From Candidatus Roizmanbacteria bacterium (GTDB lineage: Bacteria > Patescibacteriota > Microgenomatia > UBA1406 > GWC2-37-13), in the NCBI GenBank assembly GCA_016215445.1, contig JACRJL010000001.1:62001-126000 (forward strand): a DNA stretch of 64,000 nt. Reading direction: 5' to 3'. Shown in pieces: positions 19,163 to 28,604 of this stretch. Position numbers and translations under genes: made by a program. The notes beneath the pieces are model-generated. The model saw only the letters and a list, made by a program, of their open reading frames with translations, ran no database searches and was not told the DNA's origin. Numbering within the stretch: the stretch's first letter is position 1; every line of letters starts with the position of its first letter.

Positions 19163-19912
19163 ATGAAAAACGCAACAAAACTTTCTCATAAACATATAAT
19201 TCGTCATCACATTCACAGGGTGACTTCTAGTGAGTATTTTAGAGTCTTGGTTTTACGCACCCTCGGTAATTTTTTGCTTTTTTCTTCGCTTTTTTTGATT
19301 GGAAAAACTTTATATTCTCCCGTTCGTGAAGAAATTAAATATTTTATTAATGCAAAGCTCCAAAAAAAATATGTAGTAGCTGAAAAGATTGATAGTATTG
19401 AGCTTCCCGAACCGGGAAATAAAGGGCTTTTGGCTAAAGCGTTTAACTTCAAACCGATTGAAGTTTTAGCACCGCAAGACCCCCAGTTCAGCATTGTTAT
19501 TCCCAAAATCGGCGCCAACGCGAAGATTTTTGGGAATACGAATGCCGCCGACGAAAAGGAATATTTGAATGTTTTAGAAAAAGGAGTCGCCCATGCCGCG
19601 GGAACGGCTTATCCCGGAGAAGGTGGGCACATATTTCTTTTTGCCCACTCGACAGACTATTTTTGGAATGTGGGTAATTATAATGCTGTTTTTTACCTTC
19701 TTTACAAGTTGGAAAAAAACGACGAAGTCGACCTTTTCTATGATGGTCAGCGTCACGTCTACAGGGTAATAGGGACAGAGATAGTCGATCCTTCTCAAGT
19801 TCAGTATCTGACGAGAAAAACCAACCGGGAATTTTTGACTTTACAAACTTGCTGGCCGCCAGGCACAACCCTAAAGCGTCTTCTTGTGTTTGCCGTTCGC
19901 GTTGCTGAATAG
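19163..19912 (+). CDS. Sortase family transpeptidase
   Basis: N-terminal TM; IPKIGANAKIFGN; GHIFLFAHST; REFLTLQTCWPPGTTLKRLLVFA (catalytic H, C, R). Confidence 0.92.
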   Translation: MKNATKLSHKHIIRHHIHRVTSSEYFRVLVLRTLGNFLLFSSLFLIGKTLYSPVREEIKYFINAKLQKKYVVAEKIDSIELPEPGNKGLLAKAFNFKPIEVLAPQDPQFSIVIPKIGANAKIFGNTNAADEKEYLNVLEKGVAHAAGTAYPGEGGHIFLFAHSTDYFWNVGNYNAVFYLLYKLEKNDEVDLFYDGQRHVYRVIGTEIVDPSQVQYLTRKTNREFLTLQTCWPPGTTLKRLLVFAVRVAE

Positions 19913-20012
19913 GTAAAGACTCGGTGGTATCAATTTTTATCACACGAGAGTCTCACCACTTCGTGGTCCCCTCGAAAGTGAAAAAATTGTTCCCACCTCG
20001 TCTTCAGAGTAG

Positions 20013-20034
20013 AAAGCGAAGATATCAAATTTTT
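20013..20034 (+). repeat. 22-nt direct repeat AAAGCGAAGATATCAAATTTTT, copy 2
   Basis: Identical to 18947-18968, between convergent genes. Confidence 0.85.
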
Positions 20035-20090
20035 TTCACTTTTGGGGTGTAGGGGTCCCCACTGTGACAAAAAATTTCGGTATCAAGCTT

Positions 20091-21275
20091 TTAACGAATT
20101 CCAACTAGGTAGAGATCGGGGAGCTTGTTGGCTTCGGGGTTAAGGTTGGCGAGAACTATAATTTTTCCGTCCGACGTCGGTGTAAAAAAATTAGCTTCGA
20201 AAGGGCCAGAATAGACTGTTTGTCTATTGGCATTGTCATAATCGGCGATTGATATCTTCTTTTCCTCGTCAATCACGAGATGTTTTGAATCAGAGTACCA
20301 TTGAACCGATTGGTCAGTCAGCGAATTAAGCGCCGACGGATTTGTAACTTCGTAATTTTTGTCTTCTTTTTTGTCATAGACATACAAGCTATTTCTTTTT
20401 AAACTTCTCGTTTCTGCGGTTTGGTTTGTGGCAATTAAAGGAGGAGTAATCATTGGCGGTAGGGTGATATTATCCAAGGCACGATATAAAACCTTGATTT
20501 CGTTAGGAGAAAAAGAAATCACCTTAAATGAGTCTGAAGCCACTTTGGCAAATTCTAAAGGATAGGTTTCCAGTATTTTTAGGAAATCATCTTTTTTTTG
20601 TTTTTCCCACGCTGCGATAAGAGTCTGTTTTGAGGTTAAGGGTAGACTCAAGACTTCCTGATTCTCTTCTTCAAGAGACAGAAGATAAGCGAGGCTTTCA
20701 CTCTCTGTGCCAAATTCAAAGATGGCTTGTTTGAGGTCGGGTGAGACAGAAACAAGAACCTGGGAAAAATCAACTGACTCTGGTAAAAGGCTTTTTTTAA
20801 CAATAGTTTTTAAAGGGGCAAAGAATGGTAGTTGGCCTCTGGCCGCTTCAAAAAGATAGACACCTTCTTGGGCAAGAATGATCATTTTGTCATTATCCTG
20901 CATAGGGACTGCTTTTATAACACCCAAATTAGTAAGGGGGGAAAGGCTTGGATTAATCGGAAACAAAACCGCATCAAGGTTTATGACAAGTTCACCTTTA
21001 AGATTGACTTTTCTACTCCAACTTGTATATCCGTCTTTTTTAATATCGACTTGATAGTCTCCCGGTGACAAAGTTAGGTTGGCATCTGTAACGCCTTTAA
21101 GAAGGTCATTCAGATATATTTTGGCGGTTTTCGGAGAAGAGGTAATAGCAATAATTCCAGTTGAAGAAAAGGTTCTACTTCTATAATCCAACCGGTATCC
21201 CCGGGCATAAGCAATGACTAGACCTAATATAGTTACAAATAGGATAAAAAATATCAATCTGGATAATAGTCTCAT
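20091..21275 (-). CDS. PEGA-domain membrane-anchored protein
   Basis: N-terminal TM; ITSSPKTAKIYLNDLLKGVTDANLTLSPGDYQVDIKKDGYTSWSRKV. Confidence 0.85.
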   Translation of the reverse strand: MRLLSRLIFFILFVTILGLVIAYARGYRLDYRSRTFSSTGIIAITSSPKTAKIYLNDLLKGVTDANLTLSPGDYQVDIKKDGYTSWSRKVNLKGELVINLDAVLFPINPSLSPLTNLGVIKAVPMQDNDKMIILAQEGVYLFEAARGQLPFFAPLKTIVKKSLLPESVDFSQVLVSVSPDLKQAIFEFGTESESLAYLLSLEEENQEVLSLPLTSKQTLIAAWEKQKKDDFLKILETYPLEFAKVASDSFKVISFSPNEIKVLYRALDNITLPPMITPPLIATNQTAETRSLKRNSLYVYDKKEDKNYEVTNPSALNSLTDQSVQWYSDSKHLVIDEEKKISIADYDNANRQTVYSGPFEANFFTPTSDGKIIVLANLNPEANKLPDLYLVGIR

Positions 21276-21306
21276 ATTTTGCCCTACATATTATACAATA
21301 ATTGAT

Positions 21307-22335
21307 ATGTTCTTTCGTAGCAAAATTGGTATTGATCTTGGGACTGCTAATACTCTTGTTTACATCAAAGGAGAAGGGATTGTTTTGAATGAACCGACTG
21401 TCGTGGCGTATTCGATTGAAGATCTATCTATGGCTAGGCAGGGTAAAAAAATCTTAGCTGTCGGCGACGATGCCCGGGAAATGTTGGGTCGGACTCCAGG
21501 TTCAATTATTGTTTCCAGGCCGATGAAAGAAGGCGTTATTGCCGATTATACAACCACTTCGGCCATGATAACTTATTTTTTAAAAAAAGCCTTAAAAGGC
21601 AGCGTACTTTGGCCGGAGGTAATGATTTCCATTCCAGGCGGATCGTCTCAAGTGGAGAAGCGAGCCGTCGTAGCAGCCTGTAAACAGGCGGGAGCAAGTA
21701 ATGTCTATTTAATTGAAGAACCGTTGGCCGCGGCAATCGGTGCCAAAATCCCTATTTCTCAGGCATCAGGCCACATGATTATTAACATAGGTGGTGGTAC
21801 AACAGAGGTGGCGGTAATTTCCCTAGGCCAACTAGTGGTTTACAAAACCATTCGCGTTGCCGGGACAAAGCTAGACGAGGCCATCATTCACCATCTGCGT
21901 AAAAAACACAATATTATTATCGGAGAAAGGACGGCAGAGGACATCAAAATAAAGATAGGCAATGCTTTCATCGAGTCGAGTGGAATTGAAGGGAGAAAGA
22001 TGGAAGTGAAAGGCCGTGATTTTCAATCTGGATTGCCCAAGATTTTTGACATTGACGAGGTTTCTGTCAACGAAGCTATGGTTAAATCTTTAAAACTAAT
22101 TTTAGAAGGAGTCAAAGAAGTCCTGTCTCAAACACCGCCTGAACTGGCGGCCGACATTGTCGATAAAGGGATTGTCTTGTCAGGAGGCACTAGTCTTTTA
22201 ACAAATATTGACAGGTATGTTACTTACTATACAGGTGTTTCCTCTTTTGTCGTTGACGAACCGTTGTTTTGCGTTATTAGAGGAGTAGGGATGGCGATTG
22301 AGAATTTAGACAGTTTTAAACAATCTATCCGATAG
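21307..22335 (+). CDS. mreB: Rod shape-determining protein MreB
   Basis: MFFRSKIGIDLGTANTLVYIKGEGIVLNEPTVVAY; INIGGGTTEVAVISLGQ; true start inside the ORF-track call. Confidence 0.95.
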   Translation: MFFRSKIGIDLGTANTLVYIKGEGIVLNEPTVVAYSIEDLSMARQGKKILAVGDDAREMLGRTPGSIIVSRPMKEGVIADYTTTSAMITYFLKKALKGSVLWPEVMISIPGGSSQVEKRAVVAACKQAGASNVYLIEEPLAAAIGAKIPISQASGHMIINIGGGTTEVAVISLGQLVVYKTIRVAGTKLDEAIIHHLRKKHNIIIGERTAEDIKIKIGNAFIESSGIEGRKMEVKGRDFQSGLPKIFDIDEVSVNEAMVKSLKLILEGVKEVLSQTPPELAADIVDKGIVLSGGTSLLTNIDRYVTYYTGVSSFVVDEPLFCVIRGVGMAIENLDSFKQSIR

Positions 22336-22561
22336 TATTAGATGAAATATAAAATTTCAAATATCAAATTTCAAATAGGAATCCAAAAATAATAAATTAA
22401 AATACTTATAGTATTATTTATTATTATAATGTTAGTTTTGCTTTAAAATCAAGATTTAGTTTGATAAAATAGTCAACAAACACAATAAAAATTTTGAACA
22501 AAAGTGCTTTTATATTTAACATTTAAAATTTAATATTTAGCTTATAATAAATATCAAATAA

Positions 22562-23305
22562 ATGAAATCAAACAAGCTCTTAGGAATCACTATTTTGTCT
22601 GATAACAAAACCATTATCCTAGAGAAAATTATAAAATACATAGGTTCACCTAAGGGTTTTTTTCATATTGTCTCTCTCAACCCGGAAAATTTAGTTATTA
22701 CTCAAGAGAATGAGGAATTTAAAAAGGTTGTTGAGACAGCCCAAATTAAGATAGTTGATGGTATAGGGACTGTCCTGGCAGGCCGATTACTAAATTTGAG
22801 CCTTGAAAGGTTAACCGGTGTTGACCTAATGGATAATCTAATAAATTTAGTTGCCAATATGCGCTTAAGAGTGATGTTAATCGGTGGAAAACCAAATTTA
22901 GCACTGGATCTATCTAAGTGCTACGAGGACAAATATCCTGAAGCTAAATTTTTAGGCCTTGAGGGAATAAAAGATATTAAAAGCCCCAAGATAGAGGAAG
23001 AAAAAGCGATATTTTCAATAGTGACCGACTATAAGCCCCATGTGGTATTCATCTCTTTTGGTTCTCCTGACCAGGAACTATGGTTGGCCCGTCATAGCAG
23101 TAAATTTTCCGGAATTGTCGTTATGGGTGTTGGAGGAGCATTTGATTATTTGTCGGGAAGAATAAGTCGAGCACCAAGATTATTTCAAAAAATCGGAATA
23201 GAATGGTTTTATCGCCTTATTAGTCAGCCTTGGCGTTGGAAAAGACAGCTACGTCTTCTCAAATTTATAAAACTAGTTTTAGAGCAAAAATGGACAAAGA
23301 ATTAG
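22562..23305 (+). CDS. tagA: WecG/TagA/CpsF-family (GT26) glycosyltransferase
   Basis: FHIVSLNPENLVITQEN, IVDGIGTVLAGRLL, LTGVDLMDNL, VFISFGSPDQELWLARH. Confidence 0.9.
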   Translation: MKSNKLLGITILSDNKTIILEKIIKYIGSPKGFFHIVSLNPENLVITQENEEFKKVVETAQIKIVDGIGTVLAGRLLNLSLERLTGVDLMDNLINLVANMRLRVMLIGGKPNLALDLSKCYEDKYPEAKFLGLEGIKDIKSPKIEEEKAIFSIVTDYKPHVVFISFGSPDQELWLARHSSKFSGIVVMGVGGAFDYLSGRISRAPRLFQKIGIEWFYRLISQPWRWKRQLRLLKFIKLVLEQKWTKN

Positions 23306-24108
23306 CTTCAGTAATCAAGTATTTCGCCTTTTTTGACTACTTTCCCGAATTTGTCGACGTTTATACCTTTTTTCCGAGGAAAATTTCCAAAAAACAGCTA
23401 AAAAACTTGATTGAAGCTAATAAATATACTGTAGGGGAGTATAGTAAAAACAAGGTTAAAAGTCAAAAATCTAAAGTCAAAATTTCGCGAAAAAAACTGG
23501 ACAATTGGAGATTTAGAACATATATTTGGCTAATTTCTTTATTCCCGCAAATAAAATTAGTGGGTCTATCTGGATCAATATCCATGATGAACGCCGATTT
23601 AGACGATGATATAGATTTATTTATAATTACGAAAAAGCAACGTTTATTTACGGGGAGATTTTTAGCCACGATAATAGCTTTTATTATAGGTTTAAAAAGA
23701 CCATTAGGGCTGAAAAAAGCCTCGAATAAAGTTTGCTTAAATCTTTTCTTTGACGAAGGTAATCTGAAAATCCCCAAGTTCAAACAGAGTAAATTTGTCG
23801 GTCACGAAGTACTTCAAATGAAGCCGATTATTAATAAAGATTATACTTATGAAAGGTTTTTATACGAAAATAGATGGGTAGTGCGATTTTTTCCGAATAC
23901 GAGTTGGATTATGTTAAAAGTCAAAATCCAAAAGTCAAGAGTACAAGTTAAAAGTCAAAACTTTTCACTTCTATCTTTTAATTTTATAGAATTAATCTTT
24001 AAGAAGGCACAGTTATTTATGATTAATCGTCATCGTACGACTGAGCTAATTTCAAACACCCAGCTCTGGTTTCATCCTGATGATTTTGAGAAGAAGATTA
24101 AATTTTAA
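23290..24108 (+). CDS. Nucleotidyltransferase-like protein
   Basis: GLSGSISMMNADLDDDIDLFIITKKQRL (GS...DxD); likely start MDKELASVIKYF at 23290. Confidence 0.65.
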   Translation: MDKELASVIKYFAFFDYFPEFVDVYTFFPRKISKKQLKNLIEANKYTVGEYSKNKVKSQKSKVKISRKKLDNWRFRTYIWLISLFPQIKLVGLSGSISMMNADLDDDIDLFIITKKQRLFTGRFLATIIAFIIGLKRPLGLKKASNKVCLNLFFDEGNLKIPKFKQSKFVGHEVLQMKPIINKDYTYERFLYENRWVVRFFPNTSWIMLKVKIQKSRVQVKSQNFSLLSFNFIELIFKKAQLFMINRHRTTELISNTQLWFHPDDFEKKIKF

Positions 24109-24392
24109 GCCTCTTTCATGTAGCAAGTACCTAGGCCAGCCGCCTCGAGTTGATCCATGATAGTTTCCGCCCGTTTTACGTCGATTTTTAAGGACTCTGA
24201 CAACTGTTTTGAGGAAATTTCATCTGCTTTGTCCATAACTTCAACGGCTTTGGAAAATAAAGGATCCCTTTCGACTTTTACAGTTTTGGTTTCAGACATT
24301 TTTGGACCGTCTGAATGAGGAGATTCCAAATTTTTCAAACGAGAATCAATGTCATCGAGTTTTTTCAAAATTACTTTTACAGATTCGTCCAT
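24105..24392 (-). CDS. Small protein with FtsK gamma-like winged-helix domain
   Basis: DPLFSKAVEVMDKADEISSKQLSESLKIDVKRAETIMDQLEAAGLG resembles DPLY-EAV...LLQRRLRIGYNRAARLMDQLEEEGI. Confidence 0.6.
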   Translation of the reverse strand: MDESVKVILKKLDDIDSRLKNLESPHSDGPKMSETKTVKVERDPLFSKAVEVMDKADEISSKQLSESLKIDVKRAETIMDQLEAAGLGTCYMKEA

Positions 24393-24406
24393 AGGAAAAT
24401 ATTATA

Positions 24407-25729
24407 CTATAAAAGCTTGGCAACTGTTTGCCAAAAGCTAGCTACTCCGTTGGAATTTAATTCATGGCGTTGTTCGTCTTCATTTAACGGCCTTATTTTG
24501 CAGTTCATCATTGAAGTGAAAATTCCTTGTTCGAGACACCAATAAATAAAATTTGCCGCTTTGATAGAGCCTTTTGGAAGTGAGATACCACGCCAAAATT
24601 GAGCCTTGGTCTGCATATTAGGTATTTTTTCCATCTGCCAAAGAGTTTTTTCTTCTGATTTTGAAGGAATCAACTTATGTCTTCTCAAAAAATCAAGATT
24701 GTCATATTCCTGACGCCCGACCGGTTCTGTAAAAAGAAGGAGCGAGGCGCTGTGTTTATTGCAGTCGAAAAGGGCTTTGAATGACTGTTCGCTTGGTTTG
24801 GTTATTTCCAAAGAAACGACATTCTGCTCATAGACATAGTCATAATTTGTGATGATTTTGCGGTCATCGGCTGCCGTATATAAATGAACAAAAGAAAGAT
24901 CAGAGATTTTTCCGACAAAATTTTTGGTAAAAGGAGCATCTTTGGCGACAACGTGAAAAACAAACCTATCTGACTTTTCATGAAGTAAGGGGATTAATTT
25001 TGTAAAAAAATAAGTACCTACGGCGGCGCCTGATATCGGAATAAGAACTTGGATCCTCGTATTTTTACTTGGGTCAACTTGGAAAAACTTCTCCTCGATT
25101 TGATTTTCAGTCAGGGTTTTATTGAGTCTGGGGCTGAGAGGGTATGGGTTGACTTCGATTTTGACGTTGCTACCTATGTCTTTTCCATACTCGAGCAGGC
25201 CGGCTTTTGTTTTATTGCTTGGAACGACAATCAGGTCGGCTCCCGGCACATACCAGATGTGATGAGGGGAGTCGTCGGTGACTTGGACAACCAGAATCAT
25301 TTTTATATTGGTATCTTTTTCCAACTTGTCTTTTAAAGAGGCTAATTGATGAGCTAAACCAAAATGAGTGGCAATGACTAATACTTTGGTTGGCGGCGTA
25401 TAGATTTCATTAATAAGTGTCAACATTTGTTTATACAAAACTTCCGTCCGTGTTCTCAAAAAATAACGATAAATAACCGTGGTAACGTCTTCAGCCAAAC
25501 CTGTTTCAAGCCAAACTGTCAAATGACGGATGATCGGATTTATACTCATAAATCTATGGAGATAGGTGATTGTTGTATCTTGACTGCCTAATAAAAGTGG
25601 CGTTCCGACTTCTTTGGGTAAACCATGATAAAGAGCGTCTGTGACTCTAAGATGCCCTAGGCCGGCCGGCGCATAGGCGAAAATAATCAATAAAGATTTG
25701 TCTTTGAGAGGCGAAAGTAGTTTGTCCAT
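24407..25729 (-). CDS. GT-B (GT28/MGDG-synthase-like) glycosyltransferase-like protein
   Basis: YAPAGLGHLRVTDALYHGL; PISGAAVGTYFFTKLIPLL. Confidence 0.5.
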   Translation of the reverse strand: MDKLLSPLKDKSLLIIFAYAPAGLGHLRVTDALYHGLPKEVGTPLLLGSQDTTITYLHRFMSINPIIRHLTVWLETGLAEDVTTVIYRYFLRTRTEVLYKQMLTLINEIYTPPTKVLVIATHFGLAHQLASLKDKLEKDTNIKMILVVQVTDDSPHHIWYVPGADLIVVPSNKTKAGLLEYGKDIGSNVKIEVNPYPLSPRLNKTLTENQIEEKFFQVDPSKNTRIQVLIPISGAAVGTYFFTKLIPLLHEKSDRFVFHVVAKDAPFTKNFVGKISDLSFVHLYTAADDRKIITNYDYVYEQNVVSLEITKPSEQSFKALFDCNKHSASLLLFTEPVGRQEYDNLDFLRRHKLIPSKSEEKTLWQMEKIPNMQTKAQFWRGISLPKGSIKAANFIYWCLEQGIFTSMMNCKIRPLNEDEQRHELNSNGVASFWQTVAKLL

Positions 25730-25745
25730 GAAAAAATTATATCAG

Positions 25746-26567
25746 TTAATATAGTTCGTATTGGGCGTTATAAGAGGCCGTGATTTTTACAGTTTGTTCA
25801 CTATAGAAAACGTTACCAGTGTTTTGTTGACTCATACTACTTTTTTCAATAGGTTGAGATTGGTCTTCAATATTTGTTACTCCGCTTCCGCTATCAAAGG
25901 CTTTTAAAGGCATTGGGTAAGGCTTCGGATTATTAGCGTCTTCAAGAGTCACGAGTTTTCCGACACGGAGTCTGTTTATTTTGGCAACTGACTCTATTTG
26001 ATTTCTGGCGTCTTTAAGGGCTTCTTCTTTAGCCTTGGTTTCCCATTGTTTTCGATTTTTCAACGAGTAATAAGAGTTTGTTATCTGGGCATTGGTGTTT
26101 TTTGAGACTATATCATAGACTTTTTCGATATTTTTTATCGGGTCAAGAACTAACGTTAAATTTGTGGTAACGGCTGGGTTAGTCTCAGGTCTGTATGTAG
26201 GCATCATTTTATTTACTGATCCTTCCTGATAATTAATATCAGGGATGTTTCTTATGATTGGTGGAGAATAACTGGATTGGGTGATTCTGCTTTCGGGGAT
26301 GCCAAGTTTTATAAGTTCTGATTTGAGGGCTTCGACATCTTTTTTATTTTCTTCCTGGGCTTTTTCATAAGTGTCGGCTGTGTTGATTACCTGAATTGTA
26401 ATAGTGGCTTGGTCTGTGACGGCATCTACTTCACCGGCTCCGACGACACTAACTGTCTGTTTGGGAGCTTTGAAACGGTCAATTGCTTTTATGCTGAAGA
26501 TTCCAATGGCAACTCCTAAAGCAATAAGAGATAGAACGCTGAAGATTTTTTTAAAATCAAGATACAT
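25746..26567 (-). CDS. SIMPL (DUF541) domain protein
   Basis: TVSVVGAGEVDAVTDQATITIQVINTADTYEKAQEENKKDVEALKSELIKLGIPESRITQSSY. Confidence 0.9.
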   Translation of the reverse strand: MYLDFKKIFSVLSLIALGVAIGIFSIKAIDRFKAPKQTVSVVGAGEVDAVTDQATITIQVINTADTYEKAQEENKKDVEALKSELIKLGIPESRITQSSYSPPIIRNIPDINYQEGSVNKMMPTYRPETNPAVTTNLTLVLDPIKNIEKVYDIVSKNTNAQITNSYYSLKNRKQWETKAKEEALKDARNQIESVAKINRLRVGKLVTLEDANNPKPYPMPLKAFDSGSGVTNIEDQSQPIEKSSMSQQNTGNVFYSEQTVKITASYNAQYELY

Positions 26568-26616
26568 AGTATGATTTACTCATATTAAAGAAATAAAATC
26601 AAGTATATCGGACGGG

Positions 26617-27087
26617 TTAGTTTAGCTTCCAGAGAAAATAGTTGAGTAGTGAAGCGTAGGCGACCCAAAGAAGATAAGGAACGAGAAGAAGAGAGGAAAT
26701 TCTGCTGACTTTCCAAAATTTATCAATCATAACTATAATCATCGCCCACAAGAAAATAATTATTTCCAAAGCCAGAAAAATGTCTTTCAGTCCGAAAAAA
26801 ACCGGAGCCCAGATTAAATTAAAAAAAAGGTGAATAAAGAATAGTTGGACGTTAAATTTGGCTTGTTTCGTGTTTTTTGACCAGTTCAAGTAAAGGGCAA
26901 TACCCATCAGCAGATATAAAATAACCCAGATCGGTCCGAAAAGCCAGTTGGGAGGGGAAAAAGAAGGTTTGTTAAGTGACATATACCAAGTTGGAATGGC
27001 TTGAACTGTAAAATAAGAACCGACAAATCCGGAAAGTTGGGGTAGTAAAATTGATGCAAGAAACCTCATATAAATAAGGAATAGCAA
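26617..27087 (-). CDS. TspO/MBR family protein
   Basis: WYMSLNKPSFSPPNWLFGPIWVILYLLMGIALYL; HLFFNLIWAPVFFGLKDIFLAL; VPYLLWVAYASLLNYFLWKLN. Confidence 0.92.
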   Translation of the reverse strand: MLFLIYMRFLASILLPQLSGFVGSYFTVQAIPTWYMSLNKPSFSPPNWLFGPIWVILYLLMGIALYLNWSKNTKQAKFNVQLFFIHLFFNLIWAPVFFGLKDIFLALEIIIFLWAMIIVMIDKFWKVSRISSLLLVPYLLWVAYASLLNYFLWKLN

Positions 27088-27189
27088 ATTATCAATAATA
27101 AATCAATAACAAGTAGCGGTTTATGGTATAAATGAATAAGAGATAAAGAGATTGCGTATCATTAAAAATTTTAAACACCAAAAAATAAT

Positions 27190-27996
27190 ATGGAACTCAT
27201 ATCTGGAAATAAGCTTTTGGATTTAACTGGAAAAACCGCCATAGTCACAGGAGCGGTTGGCATCGGTTATGGAATCTCCTACCGGCTGGCTGAAGCCGGA
27301 GCGAAAGTATTAGTTACAGGTCGGAATCAGGAGGAGATTGATAAAACCGTTGCCGATTTAACGGACAAAGGTTTTAAAGCAAAGGGAATTAAAGCTGATG
27401 TTTCAATTGAGGCGGACGTGAAAAAAATGGTAGAGACAGCTGTCTCTGATTTCGGCGGACTAGATATCTTGGTTAATAACGCCGGCATCTATCCGTCGAT
27501 TCCGGTTCACCTTATGACTCTTGAGGATTTTGACAAGGTATTGACGATAAATTTGAAAGGGGTATTTCTTTGTTCAAAATATGCATCTGAACAGATGATA
27601 AAACAGGGAAAAGGAGGAAAGATCGTCAACATTACTTCGATCGATGCTCTCCATCCGTCGATGGTTGGATTGGCTCATTATGATGCTTCAAAACACGGTG
27701 TTTGGGGATTCACGAAAAACCTGGCTCTTGAATTAGCTCCCCATAAAATATGGGTCAATGCGGTTGCTCCGGGTGGAATCGCGACTCCGGGTGTGCAAAA
27801 AATGCAGTCTGGAATGAAGATGCCGGCAGGAGTCGATATGGCTAAAGTCCTCGAAGCATTCATGGGGAAAATACCTATGCATAGAATGGGAGAACCTGAC
27901 GATATAGGAAAAGTTGTCTTGTTCTTGGCAAGCGATATGTCATCCTATATGACTGGTAGCCAGATTGTCGTTGATGGAGGAGTTCTTTTGTCTTAA
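27190..27996 (+). CDS. SDR-family oxidoreductase
   Basis: KTAIVTGAVGIGYGISYRLAEAGAKV; LVNNAGIYPSIP; YDASKHGVWGFTKNLALELAP. Confidence 0.95.
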   Translation: MELISGNKLLDLTGKTAIVTGAVGIGYGISYRLAEAGAKVLVTGRNQEEIDKTVADLTDKGFKAKGIKADVSIEADVKKMVETAVSDFGGLDILVNNAGIYPSIPVHLMTLEDFDKVLTINLKGVFLCSKYASEQMIKQGKGGKIVNITSIDALHPSMVGLAHYDASKHGVWGFTKNLALELAPHKIWVNAVAPGGIATPGVQKMQSGMKMPAGVDMAKVLEAFMGKIPMHRMGEPDDIGKVVLFLASDMSSYMTGSQIVVDGGVLLS

Positions 27997-28487
27997 ATTT
28001 CTCCGCCAAAAAAACTCGAAGTAAGTAAAATAAGACTGACGAGAATTAAAGCGTAATAATACAACCAGGATTGTTTAGTGCGTTTGAAAAAATACAGAAA
28101 CCCCAAGAAAAAATAGGCGCTTAATAAAAAGGCAACGATTGGCAGGCGATAAAAAAATATTCCTATCGTTACATAAATAACTGAAAGAGGAACTGTAAAG
28201 TAAATTACCTTAAAGATTGTTTTTAATTTTGACTTGAATACTAATCGAGACAGAATAGCAATAATTAAAACAAAACTTAGGTGCAAGACAGGTGGAAACC
28301 ACTTGAAATTGCCTTGGAAATCAACAGTAGTAAAAAGTCTGATAAGGGTAATAACTGTGTATTGAAATAAAAAATCAAGTATAAAGGTTAGATTTAAAAT
28401 AATGAAGCCGCTTCCGGCAACAAAGACTGCCGATAAGATATTTTTGACTACTTTATTTTTGAGAAAACTTTTTTTTGCTAATCCCAT
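27993..28487 (-). CDS. Multi-TM membrane protein, unknown function
   Basis: Four or five hydrophobic segments. Confidence 0.65.
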   Translation of the reverse strand: MGLAKKSFLKNKVVKNILSAVFVAGSGFIILNLTFILDFLFQYTVITLIRLFTTVDFQGNFKWFPPVLHLSFVLIIAILSRLVFKSKLKTIFKVIYFTVPLSVIYVTIGIFFYRLPIVAFLLSAYFFLGFLYFFKRTKQSWLYYYALILVSLILLTSSFFGGEI

Positions 28488-28491
28488 TTTG

Positions 28492-28577
28492 CGGAGAGGG
28501 TGGGATTTGAACCCACGCGAGTCTTGCGACTCAAGGGGTTAGCAACCCCTCGCTTTGGACCGCTCAGCCACCTCTCC
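28492..28577 (-). tRNA. tRNA-Ser(GCU)
   Basis: Acceptor GGAGAGG/CCTCTCC; anticodon arm AGGGG-TTGCTAA-CCCCT; long variable arm; T-arm GTTCAAATC. Confidence 0.93.
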
Positions 28578-28604
28578 TAAAGTATCTTAATTTTACATTA
28601 TTTG

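Noticed and set aside
18906-19178. N-terminal extension of the tmk ORF in the ORF track
   Set aside because: It crosses the tRNA-Arg gene and hairpin-rich intergenic DNA on the opposite strand; the TMK family start MFIVIEGIDG is at 18905.
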